DNA of 64,000 nt from UBA4971 sp029551185. Its GTDB lineage: Bacteria; Bacillota; SHA-98; UBA4971. The DNA lies in contig DAOSZN010000008.1 in the NCBI GenBank assembly GCA_035593725.1, forward strand, positions 1 through 64,000. Reading direction: 5' to 3'. Positions 42,012 through 50,602 of this stretch are shown here, in pieces (the first letter of the stretch is position 1; each line of letters opens with the position of its first letter). The notes under the pieces are model-generated. The model saw only the letters and a list, made by a program, of their open reading frames with translations, had not been told where the DNA came from and did not search any database. Position numbers and translations under genes: made by a program.

Positions 42012-43295
42012 ATGGTGGCTATTGATACTCCGAACTGGGTCAAGAGTGCAGTCATTTACGAGGTCTTCCCCAGGAACCATTCTGTCAGCGGGACGTTTAT
42101 GGACGTATACCGCGATCTCGAAAGGATTAGGAGTCTACATGTAGATATTCTGTGGCTGATGCCTATTCACCCTGTGGGTATTGTCGGACGCAAAGGAACC
42201 ATGGGCAGCCCCTATGCTATCCAGGATTACCGCACTATTAACCCGGAACTGGGCGATGACCGAACCTTCCGGATGCTGATAGATAAAGCGCACTCCCTCG
42301 GCATGAAGGTAATGATTGACGTGGTATACAACCACACGTCGCGGGACAGCGTTCTTCTCAGGGAGCATCCTGAGTGGTTCTTGCAGGACTCGGAGGGCAA
42401 CTTCACAACTAAGGTGCCTGACTGGTGGGATGTCTACGACCTTGATTACCGTCAGACTGACCTTTGGACGTATCAAATTGAAACCCTAAAGATGTGGGTT
42501 GACTTTGGTGTGGACGGATTTCGTTGTGATGTAGCACCCCTTGTTCCGCTGGATTTCTGGCTGGCTGCTCGTGACAAGCTCGGACAGGACAAAGAGGTTA
42601 TTTGGCTTGCGGAAAGCATAGAAAAGTCATTTGTTAAGTACATACGGGATATGGGTTACCGAGTGCACGGAGATCCTGAGCTCCACGAGGCCTTTGATTT
42701 GACTTACGATTATGATGGGTTCGAATATCTCAAGGATTACTTTCAGGGGAGGCGTCCACTTACTGACTATCTGAATCACCTGTATATCCAGGAGACACTC
42801 TACCCGGAAGGCGCGGTCAAGCTCAGATTTCTGGAAAACCACGACAATCCGCGCGCGTCTGATGTAATCAGGGGCCGTGACTCTCTGTTAAACTGGACTG
42901 TCTTCTGTGCGTTACTCCCGGGGGCAACGCTAATCCATGCCGGGCAGGAAATAGGCTTAAGGAGGACTCCGAATCTCTTTGAGAAGGATCCCGTGAAATG
43001 GGAAGATGCAGACTATGGACTTATGTCTTTCATGCAGAAGGTGTTAGGATTTGCCAAAGAAATCAAGGGAACCTGCAAGACTTTTGCAGTCGGGGAACCG
43101 GTAGAAGGCGCGGTGAAACTCACCTGGCTCGGTGATGATATAGCTTATGTCGCCTTGCTTAATCTGGCGAATAAGTACGGGGAGATTCACGTTGAAGGGC
43201 TGGATGCGGGAGAGGTCTGCATAGGTGATGCCGGTGACCGGGGGAAGTTTCGGATGGAGCGTATGCCGGTCCTTGTGAAGATTCCGGCTACGTGA
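42012..43295 (+). CDS. Cytoplasmic GH13 alpha-amylase family enzyme
   Basis: 427 residues; ATG at 42012 after ATAGGAGG. (beta/alpha)8-barrel signatures: SAVIYEVFPRNHS, DILWLMPIHPVG, MIDVVYNHTSRDS (region I), GVDGFRCDVAPLVP with the nucleophile Asp (region II), VIWLAESIE with the acid/base Glu (region III) and FLENHDNPRASD with the transition-state Asp (region IV). No signal peptide. It likely trims or rearranges intracellular maltodextrins, complementing the GH57/GT4 locus at 12-20 kb. Exact specificity is undetermined. Confidence 0.9.
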   Translation: MVAIDTPNWVKSAVIYEVFPRNHSVSGTFMDVYRDLERIRSLHVDILWLMPIHPVGIVGRKGTMGSPYAIQDYRTINPELGDDRTFRMLIDKAHSLGMKVMIDVVYNHTSRDSVLLREHPEWFLQDSEGNFTTKVPDWWDVYDLDYRQTDLWTYQIETLKMWVDFGVDGFRCDVAPLVPLDFWLAARDKLGQDKEVIWLAESIEKSFVKYIRDMGYRVHGDPELHEAFDLTYDYDGFEYLKDYFQGRRPLTDYLNHLYIQETLYPEGAVKLRFLENHDNPRASDVIRGRDSLLNWTVFCALLPGATLIHAGQEIGLRRTPNLFEKDPVKWEDADYGLMSFMQKVLGFAKEIKGTCKTFAVGEPVEGAVKLTWLGDDIAYVALLNLANKYGEIHVEGLDAGEVCIGDAGDRGKFRMERMPVLVKIPAT

Positions 43296-43724
43296 GTGAG
43301 GTTCATCAGACTTTATGACGCAAGACGGATCTTAATGTATAACGACATTTGTGGGGCGCCCTGTTTCAAGAGGGCGCTGTTTTTTATGGGATTACAGGAG
43401 TCATCGGGCCAGGCTGTTTACCGCCCCCCTCCGGCTCAGACAAGAGTTGTGAGCTTTTTGCTTAAATCCTCACCATCCCTTCTTCGTCTCAGAGCGCTAC
43501 GATCGTCTAAACCGACATCTCCAGTCATATCTAACCCATGAGAGCAATAATCTTAATAAGCATCCTCTGATGAAGAGTACCGGCACTAAATGTACCTAAC
43601 TATGGGGTTAACCCTGCCAGATATCTCTTTGAGTGAGGAGGGAGGTGATGGGAGTCGACTTAAAGGTGGAGCTTCATATGTAGATACACGTCGAATCCTA
43701 AAAGGAAAGGAGGGTGGATCATAG
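43296..43724. other. Intergenic region between the amylase and symporter genes
   Basis: About 430 bp with one clear terminator near 43356-43385. I see no coding frame with a ribosome site, no repeat and no convincing promoter in the rest. Confidence 0.5.
43356..43385 (+). terminator. Intrinsic terminator after the GH13 gene
   Basis: GCGCCCT (43356-43362), an 8 nt loop and AGGGCGC (43371-43377) are followed by TG and six T. Confidence 0.88.
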
Positions 43725-44939
43725 ATGAAACTATGGGTTAAGATTCTCATCGGTTTTGCTATAGGCGCTGTTGTAGGCCTAATCATAGGTCCGTCCATTG
43801 CAGTTGTGAAGCCCTTAGGAGACCTCTTCATAAGACTCATCAAGATGCTCATTGTTCCCTTGGTTTTCTGTTCGCTTGTGGTAGGGGCGTCCAGCATTGG
43901 TGACCTAAAAAAGCTGGGCCGGGTAGGCGGAAAGACAATTGTTTACTTCCTAGTCACAACAGCAATAGCCATTACCCTTGCAATCATATTTGCTGTCATC
44001 TTTAACCCTGCCGGCGGGTACATCTTCAAACAAGTCGGCGTTTTCGAAGCCAAACCCATGCCTAAGGCGGCTGACGTCATCTTGAGCCTTGTGCCTACAA
44101 ACGCTCTTAACGCAATGGTTACAGATAACATGTTGCAGATCATCGTATTTGCGCTGTTTGTCGGAATAGCGATCTCTCTCATTGGTGAAAAAGGCAAACC
44201 AGCTTTTGCTTTCTTTGAGAGTATTGCTGAGATTATGTATAGCATCGTCGGCATGATAATGAACTTCGCGCCTATCGGTGTATTTGCTCTTATTGCTTGG
44301 GTAGTGGGCACAAGTGGAGCGGAGGTGTTGCTTCCCCTTGCTCGAGTGATATTCGTGGTATATTTTGTCAATATCCTCCATGCTCTTATTGTCTACTCCG
44401 GCGCGGTATATATTTGGGCAAAAATGCGTCCTTCTTACTTCTTCAGAGGATTCTTCGAGGCTATGGCAGTGGCGTTCAGCACTTGTTCCAGCTCTGCGAC
44501 GCTTCCTATATCAATGCATTGTGCCCAGGAAAATCTCGGCGTGTCCAAAGAAATATCCAGCTTCGTCCAACCATTGGGCGCTACTATCAACATGGACGGG
44601 ACCGCTATTTATCAAGGTGTATGCGCTGTGTTCATAGCAGGGGTTTTCGGCATAAAGCTGGGTCTTTCTCAGTACCTGATGATCATTGTCGCTGCGACCT
44701 TAGCTTCTATCGGGACAGCAGGAGTGCCCGGCGCAGGAATGATCATGCTCAGTATGGTGCTGGAAGTCGTAGGGCTACCCCTTGAAGGGATACTGCTTGT
44801 GGCAGGTATAGACAGGATCCTCGATATGATTAGGACCTGCATGAACGTGACCGGGGATGCTGCAGGGGCTGTGGTGATAGCAGCCAGTGAAGGTGAGCTT
44901 ACTAGGGTCGTCCCGAAGTTGGAGCCTACCGGCAAGTAA
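43725..44939 (+). CDS. Dicarboxylate/amino acid:cation symporter (DAACS, GltP/DctA type)
   Basis: 404 residues; ATG at 43725 after AAAGGAGGG. Membrane protein of the Glt fold: GPSIAVVKPLGDLFIRLIKM, LIVPLVFCSLVVGASSIGDL, the serine-rich hairpin FSTCSSSATLPISMHC, the ion/substrate motif ATINMDGTAIYQGVCAVFIA and the second hairpin IGTAGVPGAGMIMLSMVL. It imports glutamate, aspartate or C4-dicarboxylates with Na+ or H+. It is a single-gene unit bounded by terminators on both sides. Confidence 0.93.
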   Translation: MKLWVKILIGFAIGAVVGLIIGPSIAVVKPLGDLFIRLIKMLIVPLVFCSLVVGASSIGDLKKLGRVGGKTIVYFLVTTAIAITLAIIFAVIFNPAGGYIFKQVGVFEAKPMPKAADVILSLVPTNALNAMVTDNMLQIIVFALFVGIAISLIGEKGKPAFAFFESIAEIMYSIVGMIMNFAPIGVFALIAWVVGTSGAEVLLPLARVIFVVYFVNILHALIVYSGAVYIWAKMRPSYFFRGFFEAMAVAFSTCSSSATLPISMHCAQENLGVSKEISSFVQPLGATINMDGTAIYQGVCAVFIAGVFGIKLGLSQYLMIIVAATLASIGTAGVPGAGMIMLSMVLEVVGLPLEGILLVAGIDRILDMIRTCMNVTGDAAGAVVIAASEGELTRVVPKLEPTGK

Positions 44940-44955
44940 CATAGATATAGTTTAG

Positions 44956-45008
44956 AAGGCAGGATTTCGAGGATCCGAAAAAGGACTCTCTGATCCTGCC
45001 TTTTCTTG
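44956..45008 (+). terminator. Terminator after the DAACS symporter
   Basis: AAGGCAGGAT (44956-44965) pairs with ATCCTGCCTT (44993-45002), followed by TTCTTG. The right-arm T residues extend into a short T-rich run. The reverse complement could equally serve the convergent lipoprotein gene. Confidence 0.75.
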
Positions 45009-45024
45009 GAGTGTCATACAAGGC

Positions 45025-45852
45025 CTATCTCAGCGATATGTCGAGTGATATAAGCTTTAATTCATTATCAATCCATTTCCACAGAGGTCTTGCAATTCCA
45101 ATGGAATTGGCGTGGTACACAACCCATATGCTGTGATAACCAACAAGTTCTGAGATTCCGTCTCCGTCAATATCCCTAAGCTCAATCATTCCCGAAGGAT
45201 CTACGAAGCCTTCTTCAGGTTCAAGGAGCTTGCCGGACGGGGAGTAGATATCCTTATAGACTTCTGACAACGTGTCTTCGGAAGATGGAAGTTTCTTGAG
45301 ATCAAGAAGACACACCTTATCCAACTCGCCATTCTTGACTTTGACTATGAAATCATCCATGAGTGAAATCTGAAAATGTAGGCCTTCAGTTAGCACATCA
45401 GGTCCTGCTAGGATTGTCGGTTCCCCTTCAGCGCAGGATATGAGATAGTAGTTAATGATCCCTCCGGATCCGCCTGTCGGAAGGCTTACCAGGATGTCTT
45501 GTGCTATCGTTGTGCTCACCTTCCCAAGAATCAGCTCGCCTTCATATCCGCCGCTGTCCTCTCCCAGGGACAGAGTGGTTTGTCCTAATGAAGCACAGTC
45601 AATAAGCACTATCTGGTGCTCTTTTGAATAATAAGAGTCAGGCGCATACTTCTGTCCTATGAGAACCACTACATCGCAAATGCCGTCACCGGTAACATCC
45701 CCGACTGCGACATCCTCTATTTGATAATCCGGAGGCAACTCTGGTTTTTGATACTCACCCTTGTTGCCGGGTGTGACTGCTTCACTGCAGGCGGTTAAAG
45801 CAATACATGCCAGAATCATTAGCATAGCTGTAATAAAGAGTGTCTTTTTCAT
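45025..45852 (-). CDS. Putative lipoprotein with DxDGD (VCBS/FG-GAP-like) motifs
   Basis: 275 residues from ATG at 45852, after AAGGTGA on the minus strand; the frame is open further upstream but without a site. MKKTLFITAMLMILACIALTAC is a lipoprotein signal with lipobox LTAC. Two Ca2+-loop-like motifs, DVTGDGICDVVVLIG and DIDGDGISELVGYHS, resemble FG-GAP/VCBS repeats of integrin-like beta-propellers. The family is not recognised; it is probably an envelope-attached protein of unknown function. It converges on the symporter gene. Confidence 0.65.
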   Translation of the reverse strand: MKKTLFITAMLMILACIALTACSEAVTPGNKGEYQKPELPPDYQIEDVAVGDVTGDGICDVVVLIGQKYAPDSYYSKEHQIVLIDCASLGQTTLSLGEDSGGYEGELILGKVSTTIAQDILVSLPTGGSGGIINYYLISCAEGEPTILAGPDVLTEGLHFQISLMDDFIVKVKNGELDKVCLLDLKKLPSSEDTLSEVYKDIYSPSGKLLEPEEGFVDPSGMIELRDIDGDGISELVGYHSIWVVYHANSIGIARPLWKWIDNELKLISLDISLR

Positions 45853-46260
45853 TAATAGGTCACCTTCTACCTGACAATCTTTGGAGTAGTTGAGAACTCT
45901 GAAACACAATTCGAAAAGACCTGTAAGTACAAGTTTATACTATTTTGTCTCTTGACGCATGGGTAGGTTCTTCTAGATTAGGTTAATCTACGAAGCCTTT
46001 CGAGGGGATGAAAACTAGGAGGAGTCACGTTAACTCAACTCCTTGTTTTCGAGCTTTCGCAAGAAGACTTGGACAAGCGTCTTCAGCCAATACAACTTCT
46101 ATTCCAGCGAAGTGGGATTCGGCGTATCAATATGCGTGGCTCAGTCGTAAACTCGACTGCTTTGCCGTCGCGAGGTCATTCATAGTATACTGAAAGTGCC
46201 GATTCTGACTGTGGTTAAGCTTAGGTATTCCCTGATGAGATCGGAGAGGAAGAGCTTTAA
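45853..46260. other. Intergenic region upstream of the HAD gene
   Basis: About 408 bp. A promoter-like TTGACG (45952-45957) with TAGATT (45974-45979) at 16 bp is followed by an AGGAGG near 46017, but the open frames here (up to 61 codons) have poor start placement and no recognisable product. Possibly a decayed gene; nothing firm. Confidence 0.35.
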
Positions 46261-46875
46261 ATGGACTTGGAACTCATATTGTTTGACGCTGACAGAACCT
46301 TATTTGACTATGACAGAGCGGAGAACGATGCTCTAAGGGATACGTTTTCGAGGGAGCTTGAGAAAGGGAAAATCACCACATGCCAGCTGCGTATTGAGAG
46401 GTTCAGGAGGCTGTTTGACGGACAGATGTCTGACACTGACCTTGCGGAGTTTAGTAGGCTGTATTTGATCAATCTCTCAAAGGGAAGCTGTTTACTTGAT
46501 GGAACTGAAGAAGTCTGCCGACATCTTGCGAATAGATATCGCCTTGCCATAGTGACGAATGGAATCCGTGAAGTCCAGTTGGCCAGGGTCAAAGGTTCGC
46601 CTGTTGAGCCTTTCATTGAACAGGTGATTATCTCTGAAGACGCCGGATACAGCAAGCCTCATCCCGGTATTTTCGACTACGCTTTCCGCATTCTGGGACA
46701 TAGCAACAAAGAGACCGTCCTCATGGTAGGAGATTCCCTGAGCTCTGATATTGCGGGGGGAATCGGATTCGGAATTAAGACATGCTGGTACAATCCTGCT
46801 AAGAGTCCCGTCCTGCCGGGACTGGAACCCGACTACGAAATAACTGACTTAAGGGAGTTACTAACGCTCCTATAA
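46261..46875 (+). CDS. HAD-superfamily hydrolase (YjjG/YfnB-like) with shortened cap
   Basis: 204 residues; ATG at 46261 after GAGAGGAAGAG. HAD motif I LFDADRTLFDYDRAE, motif II IVTNGIREVQ, motif III Lys in GYSKPHPGIFDYAF and motif IV MVGDSLSSDIAGG are complete. YjjG-type nucleotidases are usually about 225-235 residues. Here the helical cap jumps from NDALRDTF straight to ELEKGKITTCQLRIERF, lacking roughly 25 residues. Probably still a phosphatase, perhaps with altered substrate choice. Confidence 0.85.
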   Translation: MDLELILFDADRTLFDYDRAENDALRDTFSRELEKGKITTCQLRIERFRRLFDGQMSDTDLAEFSRLYLINLSKGSCLLDGTEEVCRHLANRYRLAIVTNGIREVQLARVKGSPVEPFIEQVIISEDAGYSKPHPGIFDYAFRILGHSNKETVLMVGDSLSSDIAGGIGFGIKTCWYNPAKSPVLPGLEPDYEITDLRELLTLL

Positions 46876-46980
46876 GTAGCACAATTCTATGCTTTAGGGT
46901 ATTGGTATCGTAGCGCCGGCCCGGTATTGTAACACTGATATAGTGCAGATCACCAAAGATCGTCAATATGCATAGTTATG

Positions 46981-48126
46981 TCATTTGCTTATTCCTTCGA
47001 AAAGCGCTTTCGCCTCCTTGAGGTGGTGAGTAATGGGCAAGTGTTGAGGGCATAGGTCTTCGCACTTCTTGCACTCGATGCAAGCTTCAGGGTCTGCATT
47101 TACCTTTTTCAGGTACTCATAGTTTTCGCGGAATGAATCCTTTGCCCCGTATGCGAAGAAGTCATTACAGAGCGAGAAAACATCGGGAATAGCCACATTA
47201 TTAGGGCAGGGGACACAGTAGTTGCATTCAGTGCACGGTATCTTGATACGATCTTTATATATGGATTTTACTTGAGCAAAGAGATGGAAATCATCATCAG
47301 TTAGGGAATTTGGCCGGGCATCATTAGCTATACGGACGTTCTCCATGACTTGGTCCATAGAACTCATGCCACTGAGGACGCAAGAGACCTCAGGATGATT
47401 CCATACCCATCTGAGCCCCCATTCAGCAGGGCTTCGTTTGACCTTTGCCTGATCCCATACAGCCTGCACATCGCGAGGCACGTTCTTTGTAAGTTTCCCG
47501 CCACGGAGAGGTTCCATGATTACGACACCGAGACCTTTTGAAGCTGCGTACTTCATACCGGAAAGGCCTGCCTGGTAGTAATCATCCACATAGTTCAAAT
47601 GAATCAATGTAAGTGTCCACTCATATGCATCGACAATCTCGCGGAACACGTCAAAAGTGTCATGGAATGAAAACCCTATATGCCTAATCAGACCTCGGGT
47701 ACGAGCATTATCCATACAGTCTAAGACCTTTAGCTTTTTCGCTTTATCCCAAAGTTCCTTATTCAGGGAGTGCAAGAGATAGAAGTCTATATAGTGAGTT
47801 CTTAGTCTCTCCAACTGCTCAGACAAATACTTGTCAAAATCACGGGGGGACTCCAAGAGCCAGACAGGACACTTCGTAGTAAGGAAGACTTTTTCGCGGT
47901 ATCCGTCTGCCAAGGCCTTCCCCACAGCAATCTCTCCTTGGCGACCATGATAGTTGTACGCTGTGTCTATGTAGTTTACACCATTATCAATGGCGTATCG
48001 AATCATGCGGCAAGCTTCGCTTTCATTGACACCGGCATCACCGTTCTTTGATACAGGCAGTCTCATGCAACCGAATCCCAAGGCTGAGACACTAAGACCT
48101 GAGTTGCCTAATTCCCTATATTGCAC
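46981..48126 (-). CDS. Aldo/keto reductase with C-terminal 4Fe-4S ferredoxin domain
   Basis: 381 residues from GTG at 48126, 7 nt after GGAGGG on the minus strand; an earlier ATG at 48168 is inside the upstream gene. AKR catalytic residues: YIDTAYNYHGRQGE (Asp, Tyr), VFLTTKCPV (Lys) and DFYLLHSLN (His). From about residue 280 a ferredoxin-like domain has CTECNYCVPC and CIECKKCEDLCPQHLPI, enough for two clusters. Such fusions occur in anaerobes; the substrate is unknown. It is cotranscribed with the LarA-family gene, 16 bp upstream. Confidence 0.9.
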   Translation of the reverse strand: MQYRELGNSGLSVSALGFGCMRLPVSKNGDAGVNESEACRMIRYAIDNGVNYIDTAYNYHGRQGEIAVGKALADGYREKVFLTTKCPVWLLESPRDFDKYLSEQLERLRTHYIDFYLLHSLNKELWDKAKKLKVLDCMDNARTRGLIRHIGFSFHDTFDVFREIVDAYEWTLTLIHLNYVDDYYQAGLSGMKYAASKGLGVVIMEPLRGGKLTKNVPRDVQAVWDQAKVKRSPAEWGLRWVWNHPEVSCVLSGMSSMDQVMENVRIANDARPNSLTDDDFHLFAQVKSIYKDRIKIPCTECNYCVPCPNNVAIPDVFSLCNDFFAYGAKDSFRENYEYLKKVNADPEACIECKKCEDLCPQHLPITHHLKEAKALFEGISK

Positions 48127-48142
48127 AGTTATCCCTCCATCT

Positions 48143-49528
48143 CTAAGGTTCAGTCTGAACAGGGACACCGTAAGGCCCGTCTTTTAGGAAAGCGATAGAA
48201 GGTTCGCGTCCCATCGCTTTATATTTCCTTACTGCTTCAGCCACTGCAAGCTCCACCATGTCCTTTACATCATCAAGATTCCCGGAATAACGGCGATCGG
48301 CAGAAAGGAGCAGGTTACCGTCAGCGCCCGGCAGAATCGCTGCATCTTCTTGAGAAATATGCGGCGCGCAATACGTAAAGTTTTCCATAGGGATTCTGGC
48401 AAACACCTTTGACCACATTTGCACCTGCCATTGCTCAGGGATGAAGTTCCAGTCCTCGCTTGTTATAAGGCGCATGTAATTCCTCGCGCCGTTTAGTGTC
48501 AGCAAGTGAATAAGAGTGCGATAGTAGGCGCTTCCCACAGGATCCTTGTCCACGTTATTGGCAGCCATTATCAGGTTTGCCCCGGGCTTCAGGGCCGGTA
48601 TGGCTACCACCCCGGCCTTAGCTGCTTGGTAGTGATTGATTCCGACAAATCCCGCATGGGTCACGACAATGTCGTATGCCTGATCTAACGATATAGTCAC
48701 ATATTCGCGTATTCTCTCTACAGCTTTAATGTGCGCAGCCTCGAGATCCCCGGCGTAGACTCCTGTAAGCCTGAACTCATCATCTAAAGTCACATTGACA
48801 ATGAAATCGACCCCGGCCATCTTCGCGATTTCAACGGCTTCTTCATGGCAAGGGTTTCCGTCAAGGACCAGGTCAGAAGAGCAAGGCGATGAAAGAAACT
48901 CCGGTCCATGGAATATGTAGGTGCTATCCTCTCCGATGAGGCCAGGGCAAACCGCTTTTCTGCCTCCGGAGGCTCCGGCCATGAAGTGACTTTCAACGAG
49001 ACCGGTGAGGATTCTTATGTCAGATTCAACATATAACTTATTGATGAAGACCTTCGTTCCGCGGGAGGTGACACCTAGGAACCGGAGATTAGATTCATCC
49101 CTGCAATCATGGCACACAATCGTTATTGATCTTTCGAACACGGAAGGATCAAGCATAGCTTCGAGTTCATCTTGGGAGAGTTCTCTATGGGTGCCTGTAG
49201 CGACAATGATTGTTATATGCCGAGGGTTTACTCCAAATTCAATCAGAGCGTCGATTATTGGGGAGAGGATTCCTGAATCCCCGGTATACGGTACCGGCCG
49301 AGTATTATCAGATATTACTACCGCAGCAGTTAAGTCTCGGGCGGGTTTTCCTTTTCCTATGATAATCTCTGAAAGCCCGGGGGATCCTATAGGGCTGCTT
49401 ATGGCTTTAAGAATCGCGTCTTTCGGGTCAGCAATTGGTGTGGGTTTCGACATCGCAAGACAGTGAGTTCCTTCAGGCAACCGGATTTCAACGGCTTGAC
49501 CTCCAAATCCCATGGAGAATTTCGGCAT
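48143..49528 (-). CDS. LarA-family nickel-pincer racemase/epimerase
   Basis: 461 residues from ATG at 49528, 7 nt after GAGGTG; ATG at 49543 has no site. LarA (DUF2088) motifs: VVISDNTRPVP, IVATGTHRELSQDELEAML, FINKLYVESDIRILTGL and ESHFMAGASGGRKAVCPGL, whose Lys is at the cofactor-attachment position of lactate racemase. Family members racemise lactate and other 2-hydroxy acids or epimerise aldonates. The cofactor synthesis genes larB, larC and larE are not in this window. Substrate undetermined; the AKR partner suggests a hydroxy/keto acid pathway. Confidence 0.85.
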   Translation of the reverse strand: MPKFSMGFGGQAVEIRLPEGTHCLAMSKPTPIADPKDAILKAISSPIGSPGLSEIIIGKGKPARDLTAAVVISDNTRPVPYTGDSGILSPIIDALIEFGVNPRHITIIVATGTHRELSQDELEAMLDPSVFERSITIVCHDCRDESNLRFLGVTSRGTKVFINKLYVESDIRILTGLVESHFMAGASGGRKAVCPGLIGEDSTYIFHGPEFLSSPCSSDLVLDGNPCHEEAVEIAKMAGVDFIVNVTLDDEFRLTGVYAGDLEAAHIKAVERIREYVTISLDQAYDIVVTHAGFVGINHYQAAKAGVVAIPALKPGANLIMAANNVDKDPVGSAYYRTLIHLLTLNGARNYMRLITSEDWNFIPEQWQVQMWSKVFARIPMENFTYCAPHISQEDAAILPGADGNLLLSADRRYSGNLDDVKDMVELAVAEAVRKYKAMGREPSIAFLKDGPYGVPVQTEP

Positions 49529-49588
49529 GCGTAAACACCTCATATTGCTATAGATTATGGGAAATATAACAGAATATGATACTGCTAT

Positions 49589-49597
49589 ATTATAACA
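49589..49597 (-). promoter_or_regulatory. Extended -10 promoter candidate for the LarA-AKR operon
   Basis: On the minus strand a perfect TATAAT (plus-strand 49589-49594) is preceded by TGT, giving an extended -10. No good -35 lies 17 bp upstream. It sits about 61 bp before the LarA start codon. Confidence 0.5.
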
Positions 49598-49732
49598 TAC
49601 TCTTACAGGCGTATCCTACGACCGCATTTCCTTGATGTTTGGCCTGTTCCTCATAGAGGCTTTATGCGAGACAACATCCGGTGAGGAAGAGGTTCAGCAA
49701 GGGAGGGGCATATACACTGATGACAGAGAAAC

Positions 49733-49770
49733 CGGAGTAATCCCTTCGGATTTGAACAGAGATTACTCCG
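49733..49770 (-). terminator. Probable terminator of the ribose-type ABC operon
   Basis: CGGAGTAATC (49733-49742) and GATTACTCCG (49761-49770) are a perfect 10 bp inverted repeat. On the minus strand it lies 28 bp past the ATPase stop and is followed by GTTTCTCT, a weak T-tract. Confidence 0.5.
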
Positions 49771-49798
49771 TCTCGTTTCCCTCGATTATGCTTAGGTG

Positions 49799-50602
49799 TC
49801 ATGTGGCAGTGTTCTTTAAACTTCTTCTGTCGCCTTCAATACCATGGACAATTATGTCCATCAGTTCTTCAACACTGGTGTCTTCTTTACGGAAATCTCC
49901 CACTTTTTGTCCGTGTTCTAGCACGACTATTTTATCAGCTACAGGGTACACGTGATACAAGTTGTGGGTTATGAAGATAACTGCAAGACCACGGTTCCTG
50001 GCTTCATTAATATAGCTTAAGACTTTATTTGTCTCATGTACTGACAGGGCGGAAGTAGGTTCATCAAGGATAAGAAGCTTTCCGCCGAAGTGCATCGTTC
50101 TGCCGATTGCGATTGCTTGACGTTCCCCACCGGAGAGGGTGGATACTTCTTGGTGAGCTGTTCTCACAGTGATCCCAATATCCTTAAGCATTTCTTCGGT
50201 GTCTTCGCGCATTTTGTGAGTATCAAGTAAATTGAATGGGCCTATTCTCTTTCGTGGTTCTGCGCCGAGAAAGAAATTCCTGGCGATACTCATGGTTTCG
50301 ACAAGGGCCAGATCCTGGTACACAGTTTCAATTCCCAGTTTTCTGGCGTCCCTGGGTGAATCAAGCTCGACTTTGCGTCCTTCGAACCGGAGTTCACCTG
50401 AGTCAGGTTTGTAAACACCTGATAGGATTTTGATGAGCGTGGATTTGCCGGCGCCGTTATCACCTACCAATCCAACAACTTCTCCGCGTTCAAGCGTGAT
50501 ATCCACATCCTTCAAAGCTGCTACACGACCGAACCACTTGCACAGCTTCTTTCCTTCCATGACCGGCGTATCGCTTGGATGTGATCTCGCTACTTGCTCC
50601 AT
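49799..50602 (-). CDS. Ribose-type ABC transporter ATP-binding protein (single ATPase domain)
   Basis: 267 residues; ATG at 50602 with GGGGAGGTG upstream, overlapping the permease 3' end by 13 bp. Walker A GDNGAGKSTLIKILSG, signature LSGGERQAIAIGRTM, Walker B KLLILDEPTSAL, switch VIFITHNLYHV. It is most like the N-terminal half of RbsA-type sugar ATPases but has only one ATPase domain, so it would act as a homodimer. Last gene of the transporter operon. Confidence 0.92.
   Translation of the reverse strand: MEQVARSHPSDTPVMEGKKLCKWFGRVAALKDVDITLERGEVVGLVGDNGAGKSTLIKILSGVYKPDSGELRFEGRKVELDSPRDARKLGIETVYQDLALVETMSIARNFFLGAEPRKRIGPFNLLDTHKMREDTEEMLKDIGITVRTAHQEVSTLSGGERQAIAIGRTMHFGGKLLILDEPTSALSVHETNKVLSYINEARNRGLAVIFITHNLYHVYPVADKIVVLEHGQKVGDFRKEDTSVEELMDIIVHGIEGDRRSLKNTAT

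Noticed and set aside
46008..46193. 61-codon open frame between the lipoprotein and HAD genes
   Set aside because: Its ATG abuts the purine run with no spacing, two other frames are also open there, and no product is recognisable.
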